Positions 1-8,971 of a stretch of DNA of 48,477 nt are shown in pieces. Made by a program: the position numbers and the translations under genes. The notes under the pieces were generated by a model. The model did not search any database. It worked only from the letters and a program-made list of their open reading frames with translations, and had not been told where the DNA came from. This DNA comes from an uncultured Eubacteriales bacterium (lineage in GTDB: Bacteria; Bacillota; Clostridia; Peptostreptococcales; Anaerovoracaceae). The stretch lies in assembly GCA_902776285.1 (NCBI GenBank), contig CACYPK010000021.1, forward strand, positions 1 to 48,477. Reading direction: 5' to 3'. The first letter of the stretch is position 1; each line of letters begins with the position of its first letter.

Positions 1-3000
1 TCTTTCCGGATTCTCTCTGGTCAGTCTGTTGTAACGTGCTTCGTTCTTCAGGAACTCCTGATATCCGCCTGCAGGTACCTTGCTGTCCAGTGTGAACGGG
101 TTCTTGCCCTCTGCCTTTGCAGCAGGGTTGAATCTGAAGAGGTTCCAGTATCCGCACTCTACGGCCTTCTTCATCTCCATCTGGCAGTTCATCATGCCGC
201 CCTTGATGGAGTGCATCTCGCATGGCGAGTAGCCGATGATGAGGGATGGTCCGTCGTAAGCGATAGCTTCGTTCATTGCCTTCAGAGTCTGATTCGGGTC
301 AGCGCCCATAGCTACCTGAGCTACGTATACATAACCGTAAGCCATTGCGATCTGAGACAGCGACTTCTTCTCGATTGCCTTACCTGCAGCAGCGAACTGC
401 GCTACCTGGCCGATGTTGGAAGCCTTCGAAGCCTGGCCGCCTGTGTTGGAGTAAACCTCGGTATCGAATACCATGACGTTTACGTTCTCGCCGCTCGCGA
501 GTACGTGATCGAGTCCGCCGTAACCGATATCGTAAGCCCAGCCGTCACCGCCGAAGATCCATACGGTCTTCTCAGCGAGGAGGTCTTTGCGCTCTACGAT
601 CTCTTTGCCGATGCCGGCCTTCTCGAGGGCAGCTACGAGAGCCTCGCCTGTCTTCTTGGATTCGTCAACGCAGCCGAATGCCTCGAACCACGCCTCGGCA
701 GCAGCCTTTACTTCATCAGGTACGCCGGCAGCTACGAGTTCCTCAACGTCAGCTTTGATCTTGGCTCTTCTGGCCTTGATAGCCATTCTCATGCCGAGAC
801 CGTGCTCAGCGTTATCCTCGAAGAGTGAGTTGTTCCATGCAGGACCGTGACCTTCAGCATTTGTTGTGTAAGGAGCTGTTGCGCCAGGGCCGCCCCAGAT
901 GGAGGAGCATCCTGTTGCGTTGGAGATGAATGTGTGATCTCCGCAAAGCTGTGTAATAAGTCTTGCATATGATGTCTCAGCACATCCTGCGCAGGAGCCC
1001 GAGAACTCGAGGAGCGGAGTCTTGAACTGCGACTTGATAACGTTGCTGTTGTCCGCGAATTCCTTCTTGACGGATACGCTCTTTACAGCATAGTCGAAGT
1101 TCTTCTGCTCAGGCAGCTGCTCTTCGAGCGGCTTCATTGTCAGCGAGTTGGTTGGGCATACTGTTACGCATACTCCGCATCCCATACAATCGAGCGGGGA
1201 TACAGCGAGACCATACTTGTATGCGCCCTTGCTCAGCTTGTGGTCAACAGCCTTGAATCCTGCAGGAGCGGCTGCCATCTCGGCTTCGTCAAGCAGATAC
1301 GGTCTGATAGTAGCATGTGGGCATACGAACGCGCATCTGTTGCACTGTGCGCACTTTGTGCTGTCCCACTCAGGAACCATAACCGCAACGCCTCTCTTCT
1401 CGTAAGCGGAAGCTCCGAGCTCCCACTCACCGTCAACGTGAGGCATGAATGCGGATACAGGCAGGCTGTCTCCATCCATGTTGTCGATCGGCATGAGGAT
1501 GTTCTTGACCTGCTTAACGAGAGCCTCAGGTCCTTCGATAGGAGCCTTTTCAGGATCAGCAGCAGGGTTAGCCCATTCAGCCGGAACGTCGATCTTGACG
1601 AGAGCGTCAGCACCGGCATCGATAGCCTTGTGGTTCATGTCTACGATATCCTGACCCTTCTTGAGGTAGGACTTCGTAGCGGCATCCTTCATGTACTTGA
1701 TCGCGTCTGCCTTTGGCAGTACCTCTGCGAGCGAGAAGAACGCGGACTGGAGAGTTGTATTTGTTCTCTTGCCCATTCCGATCTTTGCGCAGAGATCGAT
1801 AGCGTCGATGATGTACAGCTGGATGTTGTTCTCAGCGATGTACTTCTTAGCAGCAGCGTTGAGGTGATGTCCGACTTCCTCAGGCTTCCACTGGCAGTTG
1901 ATCAGGAAGATTCCGCCCGGCTTAACGTCCTGAACGATCTTGAATCCCTTATCAATGTAGGATGGGTTGTGGCAAGCTACGAAGTCAGCCTTGTTGATGT
2001 AGTACGAGCTCTTGATAGGCTTGTCACCGAATCTCAGGTGAGAAATAGTAACGCCGCCTGTCTTCTTGGAGTCATACTGGAAGTAAGCCTGTACATACTT
2101 GTCTGTGTGGTCTCCGATGATCTTGATGGAGTTCTTGTTGGCTCCGACTGTTCCGTCGCCGCCGAGACCCCAGAACTTGCACTCAATAGTTCCCGAAGGA
2201 GCTGTGATCGGTGCCGGCTTCTCTTCGAGCGAGAGGTTCGTAACGTCATCTACGATGCCGATAGTGAACTTTCTCTTTGGCTCGTCCTTGAGGAGCTCAT
2301 CATAAACCGCGAATACCGATGCCGGAGGAGTATCCTTCGAACCGAGTCCGTAACGTCCGCCGATGACCTTGACATCACTCATTCCTGCCTCAGCGAATGC
2401 TGTCATTACGTCGAGGTAGAGTGGCTCGCCGAGAGCGCCAGGCTCTTTTGTTCTGTCAAGAACAGCAACCTTCTTGCATGTCTTTGGCAGTGCAGCGATC
2501 AGCTTGTCTGCTCTGAACGGTCTGTAGAGTCTTACCTTGATGAGACCGACCTTCTCGCCCTTTGCGTTGAGGTAGTCGATGACTTCCTCTGCAACGTCGC
2601 AGATGGATCCCATAGCGATGATGACTCTGTCAGCGTCAGCTGCGCCATAGTAGTTGAAGAGCTGATAGTCTGTTCCGAGCTTCTCGTTGATCTTGGCCAT
2701 GTACTTCTCAACTACGTCAGGAACTGCGTCATAGTACTTGTTGCAGGCTTCTCTGTGCTGGAAGAATACGTCGCCATTCTCGTGAGATCCTCTCAGATGA
2801 GGATGTTCAGGGTTCAGGCATGCATCGCGGAACGCCTTGACGGCATCCATGTTGCACATTTCCTTGAGGTCCTCATAGTCCCATACGGCGACTTTCTGGA
2901 TCTCGTGGGATGTTCTGAATCCGTCGAAGAAGTTCAGGAAAGGAACTCTGCCTTCGATAGCTGCGAGGTGAGCTACAGGGCTGAGGTCCATGACTTCCTG

Positions 3001-3438
3001 TACGTTGCTCTCTGCGAGCATCGCGAATCCTGTCTGACGGCAGGCATATACGTCGGAGTGGTCTCCGAAGATGTTCAGCGCGTGAGTCGAAACCGTACGT
3101 GCCGATACATGGAATACAGCCGGAAGAAGTTCGCCGGCGATCTTGTACATGTTCGGGATCATCAGGAGGAGTCCCTGGGAAGCTGTGTAAGTAGTCGTGA
3201 GAGCTCCGGCTCCGAGTGAACCGTGAACTGCTCCGGCCGCGCCAGCCTCAGACTCCATCTCGACTACCTGTACAGTAGATCCGAAGATGTTCTTTCTTCC
3301 GGCGGCTGCCCACTGGTCTACATAGTCAGCCATAGGCGAAGACGGAGTGATCGGATAGATTCCGGATACCTCTGTGAACGCGTAGGAGACATGTGCAGCA
3401 GCGTTGTTGCCGTCCATTGTCTTGAATTGTCTCTTCAT
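1..3438 (-). CDS. nifJ: Pyruvate:ferredoxin (flavodoxin) oxidoreductase, 3' end outside window
   Basis: Oxidatively decarboxylates pyruvate to acetyl-CoA and CO2, passing electrons to ferredoxin; cytoplasmic. An uninterrupted frame of 1146 codons runs off the window edge; the family is about 1170-1180 aa, so only about 30 residues are missing. Visible in order: the N-terminal YPITPSS motif near residue 30; a ferredoxin-type domain near residues 680-760 with two 4Fe-4S motifs (CAQCNRCAFVCP and CMGCGVCVTVCP); CAGC and CSSIWGG cysteines of the third cluster; and the thiamine diphosphate site GGDGWAYDIGYGGLDH followed by YSNTGGQ. The ATG at 3438 has AAGGGAG just upstream. It lies 145 bp downstream of ackA on the same strand, so together they supply the pyruvate-to-acetate energy route. 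Identification is secure. Confidence 0.97.
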   Translation of the reverse strand, partial: MKRQFKTMDGNNAAAHVSYAFTEVSGIYPITPSSPMADYVDQWAAAGRKNIFGSTVQVVEMESEAGAAGAVHGSLGAGALTTTYTASQGLLLMIPNMYKIAGELLPAVFHVSARTVSTHALNIFGDHSDVYACRQTGFAMLAESNVQEVMDLSPVAHLAAIEGRVPFLNFFDGFRTSHEIQKVAVWDYEDLKEMCNMDAVKAFRDACLNPEHPHLRGSHENGDVFFQHREACNKYYDAVPDVVEKYMAKINEKLGTDYQLFNYYGAADADRVIIAMGSICDVAEEVIDYLNAKGEKVGLIKVRLYRPFRADKLIAALPKTCKKVAVLDRTKEPGALGEPLYLDVMTAFAEAGMSDVKVIGGRYGLGSKDTPPASVFAVYDELLKDEPKRKFTIGIVDDVTNLSLEEKPAPITAPSGTIECKFWGLGGDGTVGANKNSIKIIGDHTDKYVQAYFQYDSKKTGGVTISHLRFGDKPIKSSYYINKADFVACHNPSYIDKGFKIVQDVKPGGIFLINCQWKPEEVGHHLNAAAKKYIAENNIQLYIIDAIDLCAKIGMGKRTNTTLQSAFFSLAEVLPKADAIKYMKDAATKSYLKKGQDIVDMNHKAIDAGADALVKIDVPAEWANPAADPEKAPIEGPEALVKQVKNILMPIDNMDGDSLPVSAFMPHVDGEWELGASAYEKRGVAVMVPEWDSTKCAQCNRCAFVCPHATIRPYLLDEAEMAAAPAGFKAVDHKLSKGAYKYGLAVSPLDCMGCGVCVTVCPTNSLTMKPLEEQLPEQKNFDYAVKSVSVKKEFADNSNVIKSQFKTPLLEFSGSCAGCAETSYARLITQLCGDHTFISNATGCSSIWGGPGATAPYTTNAEGHGPAWNNSLFEDNAEHGLGMRMAIKARRAKIKADVEELVAAGVPDEVKAAAEAWFEAFGCVDESKKTGEALVAALEKAGIGKEIVERKDLLAEKTVWIFGGDGWAYDIGYGGLDHVLASGENVNVMVFDTEVYSNTGGQASKASNIGQVAQFAAAGKAIEKKSLSQIAMAYGYVYVAQVAMGADPNQTLKAMNEAIAYDGPSLIIGYSPCEMHSIKGGMMNCQMEMKKAVECGYWNLFRFNPAAKAEGKNPFTLDSKVPAGGYQEFLKNEARYNRLTRENPER

Positions 3439-3484
3439 TCTTTCATCTCCCTTATAAAAGATTTTGAAATTGAGTGATAATTAG

Positions 3485-3500
3485 TAAAAAGTACTTTTTA
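3485..3500. promoter_or_regulatory. 16-bp perfect palindrome upstream of nifJ
   Basis: TAAAAAGTACTTTTTA is a perfect inverted repeat inside the AT-rich ackA-nifJ gap, about 47 bp upstream of the nifJ start. It could be an operator for nifJ or simply AT-rich palindromic sequence. No convincing -35/-10 pair was found around it. Confidence 0.3.
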
Positions 3501-3583
3501 TGAAATAATATGGTGAAATAATTATTTCCTAAAGTTAGTCAGTCCCGTTCCCTTATGAACAGATACTATCGCGGACGCGTTCG

Positions 3584-4780
3584 CTACATCGCCTCTACCA
3601 GAGCCTGTGTATCCTTTGCGATCATGAGCTCTTCGTTGGTAGGAATGATGAATACTCTGACCTTCGAATCCTTGCCGGTGATCTCGACTTCCTTGCCTCT
3701 GCAGTCATTCTTCTTCTTGTCAATGGTGATTCCCATGAACGCGAAGTTGTCCATGACCTTCTCTCTCAGCTCGATGTCGTTCTCACCGATGCCGGCTGTG
3801 AATACGATCGCGTCGACCTGTCCGAGCTCAGCGATGTAGGCTCCGATGAAGCGCTTGACCGATCTCAGCAGCATCTCTCTGGCGACGTGGGCCTTGTGGT
3901 TGCCCTTTGCCTCGGCGATGCATACGTCTCTGACGTCACCTGAGATCTCGGATACAGCAAGGAGTCCGGACTTCTTTGTCATCATGTCGGTGATTTCCTT
4001 TACCGGCATGCCCGTCTGCTCATAGATGAAGCTGACGACTGTAGGGTCGATGGACCCGCAGCGTGTTCCCATTACGAGTCCCTCGAGCGGCGTCAGACCC
4101 ATCGATGTATCGTAGCACTTGCCGCCCTTGACGGCCGTGATGGAAGAACCGTTGCCGAGATGGCATGTAATGATGTTGAGGTCCTTAGGATCCTTGCCCA
4201 TGAGTTCCGCGCATCTCTCGGATACGTAGCGGTGGCTGGTTCCGTGAGCGCCGTATCTCTGAACGTGATATTTCTCGGCGTATTCCCATGGAATAGCGTA
4301 GTACTTGCACTCATCAGGCATGGTGCGGTGGAAGGTCGTGTCGAATACGACGACGCCCGGTGTATCAGGCAGGACCTTCTTGCAGGCTCTGATTCCTACC
4401 AGTGCAGGCGGGTTGTGGAGAGGTCCGATCGTGCAGAGCTCTTCAATGCCGGCCTCGACTTCGTCAGTGATGATCTCCGACTTGTCAAAGAGGTATCCGC
4501 CCTGTACTATCCTGTGACCTACAGCGCCGATCTCGTTCATGTCGGCAATGACTCCGTGCTCAGGGTCAGTCAGCGCGTTGATAACGAGCTGCATCGCTAC
4601 TCCGTGATCCGGAAGCGGAACGTCATGATCGAAAACGGTGCCTGCATCGGTCTTGTAGTTCATGTGACCGTCTTCACCGATCCTCTCGCAAAGTCCCTTA
4701 GCGAGTACGGAATTGTCTTCCATGTTGATGAGCTGATACTTCAGGGATGAGCTTCCTGTGTTTACTACCAGAATGATCAT
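3584..4780 (-). CDS. ackA: Acetate kinase
   Basis: Interconverts acetyl phosphate plus ADP with acetate plus ATP, the substrate-level phosphorylation step of acetate fermentation. The 398-aa product is full length. It begins with the phosphate-binding NTGSSSLKY signature at residues 7-15, and carries DTTFHRTMP, HLGNGSS and FTAGIGEND motifs typical of the acetokinase family. The ATG at 4780 is preceded by AAAGGAA. It is upstream of nifJ on the same strand. No pta is seen in the window. Its upstream region carries the palindrome TTTTGATATCAAAA (4824-4837). Confidence 0.97.
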   Translation of the reverse strand: MIILVVNTGSSSLKYQLINMEDNSVLAKGLCERIGEDGHMNYKTDAGTVFDHDVPLPDHGVAMQLVINALTDPEHGVIADMNEIGAVGHRIVQGGYLFDKSEIITDEVEAGIEELCTIGPLHNPPALVGIRACKKVLPDTPGVVVFDTTFHRTMPDECKYYAIPWEYAEKYHVQRYGAHGTSHRYVSERCAELMGKDPKDLNIITCHLGNGSSITAVKGGKCYDTSMGLTPLEGLVMGTRCGSIDPTVVSFIYEQTGMPVKEITDMMTKKSGLLAVSEISGDVRDVCIAEAKGNHKAHVAREMLLRSVKRFIGAYIAELGQVDAIVFTAGIGENDIELREKVMDNFAFMGITIDKKKNDCRGKEVEITGKDSKVRVFIIPTNEELMIAKDTQALVEAM

Positions 4781-4823
4781 TTTTAGAATTCCTTTCGTTT
4801 AGTGATTCAACGCGGCGGTGGGA

Positions 4824-4837
4824 TTTTGATATCAAAA
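4824..4837. promoter_or_regulatory. TTTTGATATCAAAA palindrome upstream of ackA
   Basis: A 14-bp perfect palindrome lies about 45 bp upstream of the ackA start. Its core TGATATCA is the same 8-mer that recurs twice in phased repeats over the promoter at 9920-9969, so a shared DNA-binding regulator is possible. This is inference from shared sequence only. Confidence 0.35.
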
Positions 4838-4848
4838 AACGCCGCTAA

Positions 4849-4882
4849 AAACCCGCATATATTGTATCACAATAATGCGGGT
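4849..4882 (-). terminator. Intrinsic terminator after the histidine kinase gene
   Basis: On the minus strand AACCCGCAT pairs with ATGCGGGTT around a loop that can itself pair partly, followed by more T residues. It sits 40 bp past the kinase stop and before ackA. Confidence 0.7.
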
Positions 4883-4924
4883 TATTCTCTATCATTCTTG
4901 CTCTTTATTGGACTAAATTGGTCT

Positions 4925-6763
4925 TTATTTTGTACCGGCGTCCTCTTCTTCTTTTTCTGCCTGTATCCTGGCGAGTTCCTTCCGGATCAGGTTCACGCTG
5001 TAGCGCTTCGTATCGAACTTGCCTTTGCCGTCCATGCCCCATGCCAGGCTCTCTATATCCGCTCCGATGAGCGGTATGTATATCCTGAATTCCGTTCCCT
5101 TGCCCGGCTCGGAGTCCACATATATCTTGCCTCCGTGGGTCTCCACTATCTGCGCGACTATGGCCAGGCCCAGGCCGGTACCCTTGCCGGATTCCTTGGT
5201 CGTATAGAAAGGATCGAATATCCTTGAGAGCGTCTCGGTATCCATGCCGCAGCCGCTGTCCTTGAATCTCAGCACGACTTCCTCGCCGGATATCCTGGTA
5301 GATACCAGAAGCGTACCTCCCTCGCCTCTCATGGCATCATAGGCGTTGAGCACTATGTTCATGACCATCTGGGATATCTGCGTGCGGTCCGCCTTTATGA
5401 TGCTGCCTTCCGCATTGAAGTTTGCCTTGACCTCTACTTCCTTAGGCTTGGCCGGAAGCGTCACCTTAAGGGCGCTCTGTATCACTTCATCGACCTCTAT
5501 CTCATCGAAGTTTTCCTCCTTGCCCTTCTTTGTAAGTTCAGCCAGTCTGGTCACTATGTCCTTTGCCTTGACCGAAGCGTCATATATCTCCATCAGGTTG
5601 TCCTGAAGGTCGGTCGCGTCGGCCGGCAGCATCTCCATGGTCATTATGCTGTAGCCCATGATAGGTGTCAGAAGGTTGTTGAAGTCATGAGCGATGCTTG
5701 CTGTCATGGTACCTATGGTCTCCAGCCTCTGATGGTGGGCGAGAGCCTGCATCTTCTGGTTGATCTCCTCCATCGCCTCATTCTTCTTTTTGAGGATGCG
5801 GAGTTCGGCTGAGCTGGCGGCGTTCTCGCGTCTCATGAATATGAGCAGCAGGAGCAGCCCTATTACGCCTAACATGGCGAGGCCGCCGTATATCAGTATC
5901 TCTTCCGCTGCCGCTCTGGACGGTGCGATCGCGTCTTCATAATCCGCCAGTATGCCCATCGCGAATTCCCCGTTGACCGTGCTTTCGCTCGGGAGCGCTA
6001 CCATCCTGGCCGTGTAGGCGCTGCCGTTCTCATCGATCAGATCTACGGACATGCCGTCCGCGATGCCTTCCTGCTGGCATCTGATCAGATAGTCCCTGAA
6101 GTTTGCGGTCTTTTCGTCGGGCGCCTTGCTGACCGGGCTGACTATGACTTCGTCGGAGCCCGTCGTGAGCATCAGCGTAGACGTCGCGTCCACCAGCATG
6201 GTGTCGCGCTCTCCGCCCGTGCCTATCGCGGTGGCATAGAGTTTCGCGAGATCGATCAGCACGTCATAGCTGATGCCGCCCGCGGCCTCATGCCGGTAAG
6301 CCAGATAGTATGCATCGCTTCCGTCTTTGCACAGATGCATGCTGTTGGCGTCAATACCGGTAACGGCAGTGTAATCAGTATTGCCGGACGCCGTGCAAAG
6401 CACCTCATCATTATGGTACATGACGAGGTCCGCGTAGACCGGATTGGTCGTGAGAGTGTTGTTGCTTATATACTCGTTGAGGCTCTCCGTCTCGCCGCTT
6501 TCTCTCCAGCCGGCTATCTCTGCCTTGAGCACCTCGCGGCTGAGGAATGTCTCGGCCTCACGCACGAAGGCGCTGATGGAGTTCTCAAGGTTGATGTCAT
6601 CGGAGCGCATCAGGCTGTAGAACTGGGTGTCTTTCTCTGCCAGGAAGCTGTTGTCGAATCTCGCGAAGGATTTCCAGACATTGAAAACACCTGCGGCTAT
6701 GCAGACCACAGCCACCGCCAAAGCTATTATGAATACCGCTCTTCCCGTGTTCTTCTTTTCCAA
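4925..6763 (-). CDS. Membrane sensor histidine kinase
   Basis: Predicted sensor partner of the divergent response regulator at 6889. The most likely start is the TTG at 6763, which has GGAGG eight bases upstream and gives 612 aa beginning MEKKNTGRA; the frame extends 21 codons further upstream but with no ribosome site. Order: a TM helix near residues 9-30; an extracytoplasmic region of about 250 residues resembling a Cache-type sensor; a second TM near 290-310; a short coiled segment; the phosphoacceptor motif IAHDFNNLLTP with His at about 359; then a HATPase domain with N box (MNIVLNAYDAM), DSGCGMD and GKGTGLGLAI. The HDFNN form of the H box resembles NtrB-like and hybrid kinases. The ligand is not predictable. 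Confidence 0.9.
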   Translation of the reverse strand: MEKKNTGRAVFIIALAVAVVCIAAGVFNVWKSFARFDNSFLAEKDTQFYSLMRSDDINLENSISAFVREAETFLSREVLKAEIAGWRESGETESLNEYISNNTLTTNPVYADLVMYHNDEVLCTASGNTDYTAVTGIDANSMHLCKDGSDAYYLAYRHEAAGGISYDVLIDLAKLYATAIGTGGERDTMLVDATSTLMLTTGSDEVIVSPVSKAPDEKTANFRDYLIRCQQEGIADGMSVDLIDENGSAYTARMVALPSESTVNGEFAMGILADYEDAIAPSRAAAEEILIYGGLAMLGVIGLLLLLIFMRRENAASSAELRILKKKNEAMEEINQKMQALAHHQRLETIGTMTASIAHDFNNLLTPIMGYSIMTMEMLPADATDLQDNLMEIYDASVKAKDIVTRLAELTKKGKEENFDEIEVDEVIQSALKVTLPAKPKEVEVKANFNAEGSIIKADRTQISQMVMNIVLNAYDAMRGEGGTLLVSTRISGEEVVLRFKDSGCGMDTETLSRIFDPFYTTKESGKGTGLGLAIVAQIVETHGGKIYVDSEPGKGTEFRIYIPLIGADIESLAWGMDGKGKFDTKRYSVNLIRKELARIQAEKEEEDAGTK

Positions 6764-6825
6764 TTGATGCGCCTCCGCGTATATTCTAACATGAAGCAAG
6801 ATAAAATCGTACATATTTAGGGCCA

Positions 6826-6844
6826 AGTGTGATAATATTACACT
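6826..6844. promoter_or_regulatory. Near-perfect palindrome between kinase and regulator genes
   Basis: A 19-bp inverted repeat (AGTGT arms, AT-rich centre, ACACT) with one mismatched pair lies midway between the divergent starts at 6763 and 6889. A two-component regulator often binds such a site to control both genes; that role is inferred. Confidence 0.4.
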
Positions 6845-6888
6845 AGGTATGGGGTCTGAGAACAGATCCGCGAAGATAGGAGGCTCAC

Positions 6889-7578
6889 ATGGCAGACAAA
6901 GTACTGGTAGTGGATGATGATAAAGCGATCCTGACTATGCTTCATAAGGCTCTCAAGAGCAACGGCATAGAGAACGACCTTGCCATCAGCGGCGAGGCTG
7001 CGCTCGATCTGCTGGAGAACAATCAGTACGATCTTATCCTGCTGGATATCAACATGCGGGGGATCAACGGTTTTGAGGTGATACAGCGCATCAGGTCCAA
7101 GGGTCTTACGACTCCGGTCATGGTGGTAAGCGGCCGCAAGGAAGACCAGGACGCTCTCTACGGTCTTGAGATCGGCGCAGATGACTACATCATAAAGCCG
7201 TTCAACCCGGTCACTCTGGTGGCAAAAGCGAAGGCCCTCATCAGAAGGAGCCGCGAGCGCTCGCCGCAGAGCACCAGCAACATCATCGAGGCAGGTCCGT
7301 TTACGTATAACACGTCTACCCTCAGATTCTACAAGAACGATGTTGAGATCCCTCTGTCCGCCAAAGAAAATTCCATGATCAAGCTGTTCATCGACAACGT
7401 TGACCACATCTTCTCCAAGGACATGATCTACAGCGTCATCTGGGGCGAGACCATCATCGACGAGAACGCCATCATGGTGTATGTAAACAGGCTCAGACAG
7501 AAGATCGAGGACGACCCGTCCAATCCTCGCTACCTCATCACGGTGCGCGGTCTGGGATACAGGTTCACGGTCCGCTGA
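6889..7578 (+). CDS. OmpR/PhoB-family response regulator
   Basis: A 229-aa DNA-binding response regulator. The receiver domain (residues 1-120) shows acidic VVDDD at 7-11, the phosphoacceptor Asp53 in LILLDINMRG, and Lys103 in DDYIIKPFNP. The C-terminal half (about 130-229) is a winged-helix effector domain ending in the typical RLRQKIEDDP...ITVRGLGYRF motif. AGGAGG precedes the ATG. It is transcribed divergently from the histidine kinase at 4925-6763, an unusual layout since such pairs are more often co-directional. Confidence 0.93.
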   Translation: MADKVLVVDDDKAILTMLHKALKSNGIENDLAISGEAALDLLENNQYDLILLDINMRGINGFEVIQRIRSKGLTTPVMVVSGRKEDQDALYGLEIGADDYIIKPFNPVTLVAKAKALIRRSRERSPQSTSNIIEAGPFTYNTSTLRFYKNDVEIPLSAKENSMIKLFIDNVDHIFSKDMIYSVIWGETIIDENAIMVYVNRLRQKIEDDPSNPRYLITVRGLGYRFTVR

Positions 7579-7604
7579 TCGCATAATACAAAAAGATAAT
7601 AAAA

Positions 7605-7633
7605 ACGCGTGCCTCGCGGCACGCGTTCTTTAT
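7605..7633. terminator. Bidirectional intrinsic terminator
   Basis: ACGCGTGCC pairs with GGCACGCGT around a TCGC loop (7605-7626), with T-rich sequence on the right and an A-run on the left. It serves both convergent genes, ending at 7578 (+) and 7653 (-). Confidence 0.9.
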
Positions 7634-7652
7634 TTCTTCATTGCTTCCGGTA

Positions 7653-8411
7653 TCATTCATCAGATCCGGCGTCTTCATCAGCCTCCGTATCAGCTTCATC
7701 AGCCGCTTCGTCAGCGTCACCGGCTGCGTTTTTGGCCTCCTCTTCGGCTTCCTTTTCCATCTCTTTGACGAACTTCTTGGCTTCACTGTACGTAAGTTCT
7801 ACGTAATTGAGAGATTCATCTCCCTGCTTCGCCTTCACCTTTACCTTGCCGCTCAGTCCCCGTGTCGACGGCTTCATGGAGGTCAGATAATACGATCCCC
7901 ACTGCTTAAGAAGCTTTGTGCCCTCTTCGCCCGTGTACTGCTCTGTCTCTTCCTTCGGAGCGTCCTCGTCGACGTTGAGCCAGATCTTAAGGGTGTTCTT
8001 ATCGGCCTTCATGGTCATCGTGGTGTGGTCGCTCACCGGAGCATTCTTATACATGTCGGCAAAGCCGTTGTCGGTAATGTATTTTTCGATGCTGGCCGGC
8101 TTGCTGAAATAGTTGTACGCGCCTACAAAGACGAACATGCCGATGAGCACGCCGAAAATAAGTATCGCGAGCACTGCGTTGTTTGGCCTGGTCTTCTTTT
8201 CTTCGACCTTATTGGCCTCCTTGCGGGCTGCCTTGGCCTCTCTTCTGTCAGCCTTCTTCTTGCGTTTCGCTTCAGTGGACGAGAGCTGTACCGCCTCTTC
8301 TTTGACCTCTTCGGCTGCCTCCTGCGCGGCTTCCTTTACTTCTGCCTCTTCCTTTATTTCTTCTTTGATCTCTTCCTTGATCTCTTCTTTTTCTTTGATC
8401 TCTTTTGCCAT
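7653..8411 (-). CDS. Single-pass membrane protein with charged low-complexity ends
   Basis: A 252-aa protein. Residues 1-50 are Glu/Lys/Ala-rich with repeated KEEIKEEI units, probably a long helix or coiled coil in the cytoplasm. A Lys/Arg-rich stretch precedes one TM helix near residues 78-100 (AVLAILIFGVLIGMFVFVGAY). The external domain (about 105-215) has alternating beta-like segments and resembles DUF4854-type domains, but I am not sure of that. The C-terminus is acidic (Ala/Asp/Glu). Function unknown. A clear sigma-A-type promoter lies just upstream (8473-8501). Confidence 0.75.
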   Translation of the reverse strand: MAKEIKEKEEIKEEIKEEIKEEAEVKEAAQEAAEEVKEEAVQLSSTEAKRKKKADRREAKAARKEANKVEEKKTRPNNAVLAILIFGVLIGMFVFVGAYNYFSKPASIEKYITDNGFADMYKNAPVSDHTTMTMKADKNTLKIWLNVDEDAPKEETEQYTGEEGTKLLKQWGSYYLTSMKPSTRGLSGKVKVKAKQGDESLNYVELTYSEAKKFVKEMEKEAEEEAKNAAGDADEAADEADTEADEDAGSDE

Positions 8412-8472
8412 CTTTATTACTCTCTTCTGTTTGTTATGCTTATGCGGCAGAGCCGCTGTATCGAACTAGGTT

Positions 8473-8501
8473 ATTATACTTATTTACAGTCACTTGGGCA
8501 A
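8473..8501 (-). promoter_or_regulatory. Sigma-A-type promoter for the 7653-8411 gene
   Basis: On the minus strand -35 TTGCCC (8501-8496), a 17-bp spacer and a perfect -10 TATAAT (8478-8473). The -35 overlaps the last codons of the gene ending at 8490, so the membrane-protein gene can be transcribed separately from the upstream pair. Confidence 0.7.
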
Positions 8502-8969
8502 TAGTTCGGCTCCGCATTCAAGACAATAAGGCGATCCTTCCGGATTCAGCATGCCGCACTCAGGACAGACCGACATCTTGCTTTCGTCGACGGCATCAGT
8601 CACCCGCACCCGCACACCCTGGTCGAGCTTTGCCGCTATGGACCAGGCATAGCTGTTGATCTTGTTGTCCTGTACTGAAGGCCTGAGTCCGGCCGTCGCC
8701 GTCATTCCGTTGACGCAGGACTCATATTCCTCATCGGTCTGCCAGAAAATGCCCTCTACTCTGCGCTCGCCGTGCCTATCTATGACAAGCATCACCAGTC
8801 TGAAATCGCTGCAGACGAGCATAGTGTAAATGGAGTCGTCAAGCGCCAGCACACCGAAATCCACCGGTCTGCCGTCTCCGTCAATGAATACCGCAGTCCT
8901 CCCCGCTATGCGCATCGTGCTGAACTTCTGCGGCCGTTTGTTGATTATCAGGTAATTACTTGTTATCAC
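8490..8969 (-). CDS. Zinc-ribbon protein of unknown function
   Basis: About 159 aa if translation begins at the GTG at 8969, three bases after the stop of the upstream permease gene, which suggests translational coupling. An in-frame ATG further upstream (9011) lies inside the permease gene and has no better ribosome site. The first 110 residues look like a compact beta-rich domain. The C-terminus is a zinc ribbon, CPECGMLNPEGSPYCLECG, two CxxC knuckles 14 residues apart. No specific family recognised. Confidence 0.7.
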   Translation of the reverse strand: MITSNYLIINKRPQKFSTMRIAGRTAVFIDGDGRPVDFGVLALDDSIYTMLVCSDFRLVMLVIDRHGERRVEGIFWQTDEEYESCVNGMTATAGLRPSVQDNKINSYAWSIAAKLDQGVRVRVTDAVDESKMSVCPECGMLNPEGSPYCLECGAELLPK

Positions 8970-8971
8970 GC

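Noticed and set aside
1240..3219. Long open frame of 659 codons on the plus strand
   Set aside because: It is the exact antisense of nifJ, which has full-length family motifs; codon bias alone keeps the opposite strand open.
8330..8400. Short direct repeats that look array-like
   Set aside because: They are codon-level repeats encoding Lys-Glu-Glu-Ile in the membrane protein, with no spacer structure of a CRISPR.
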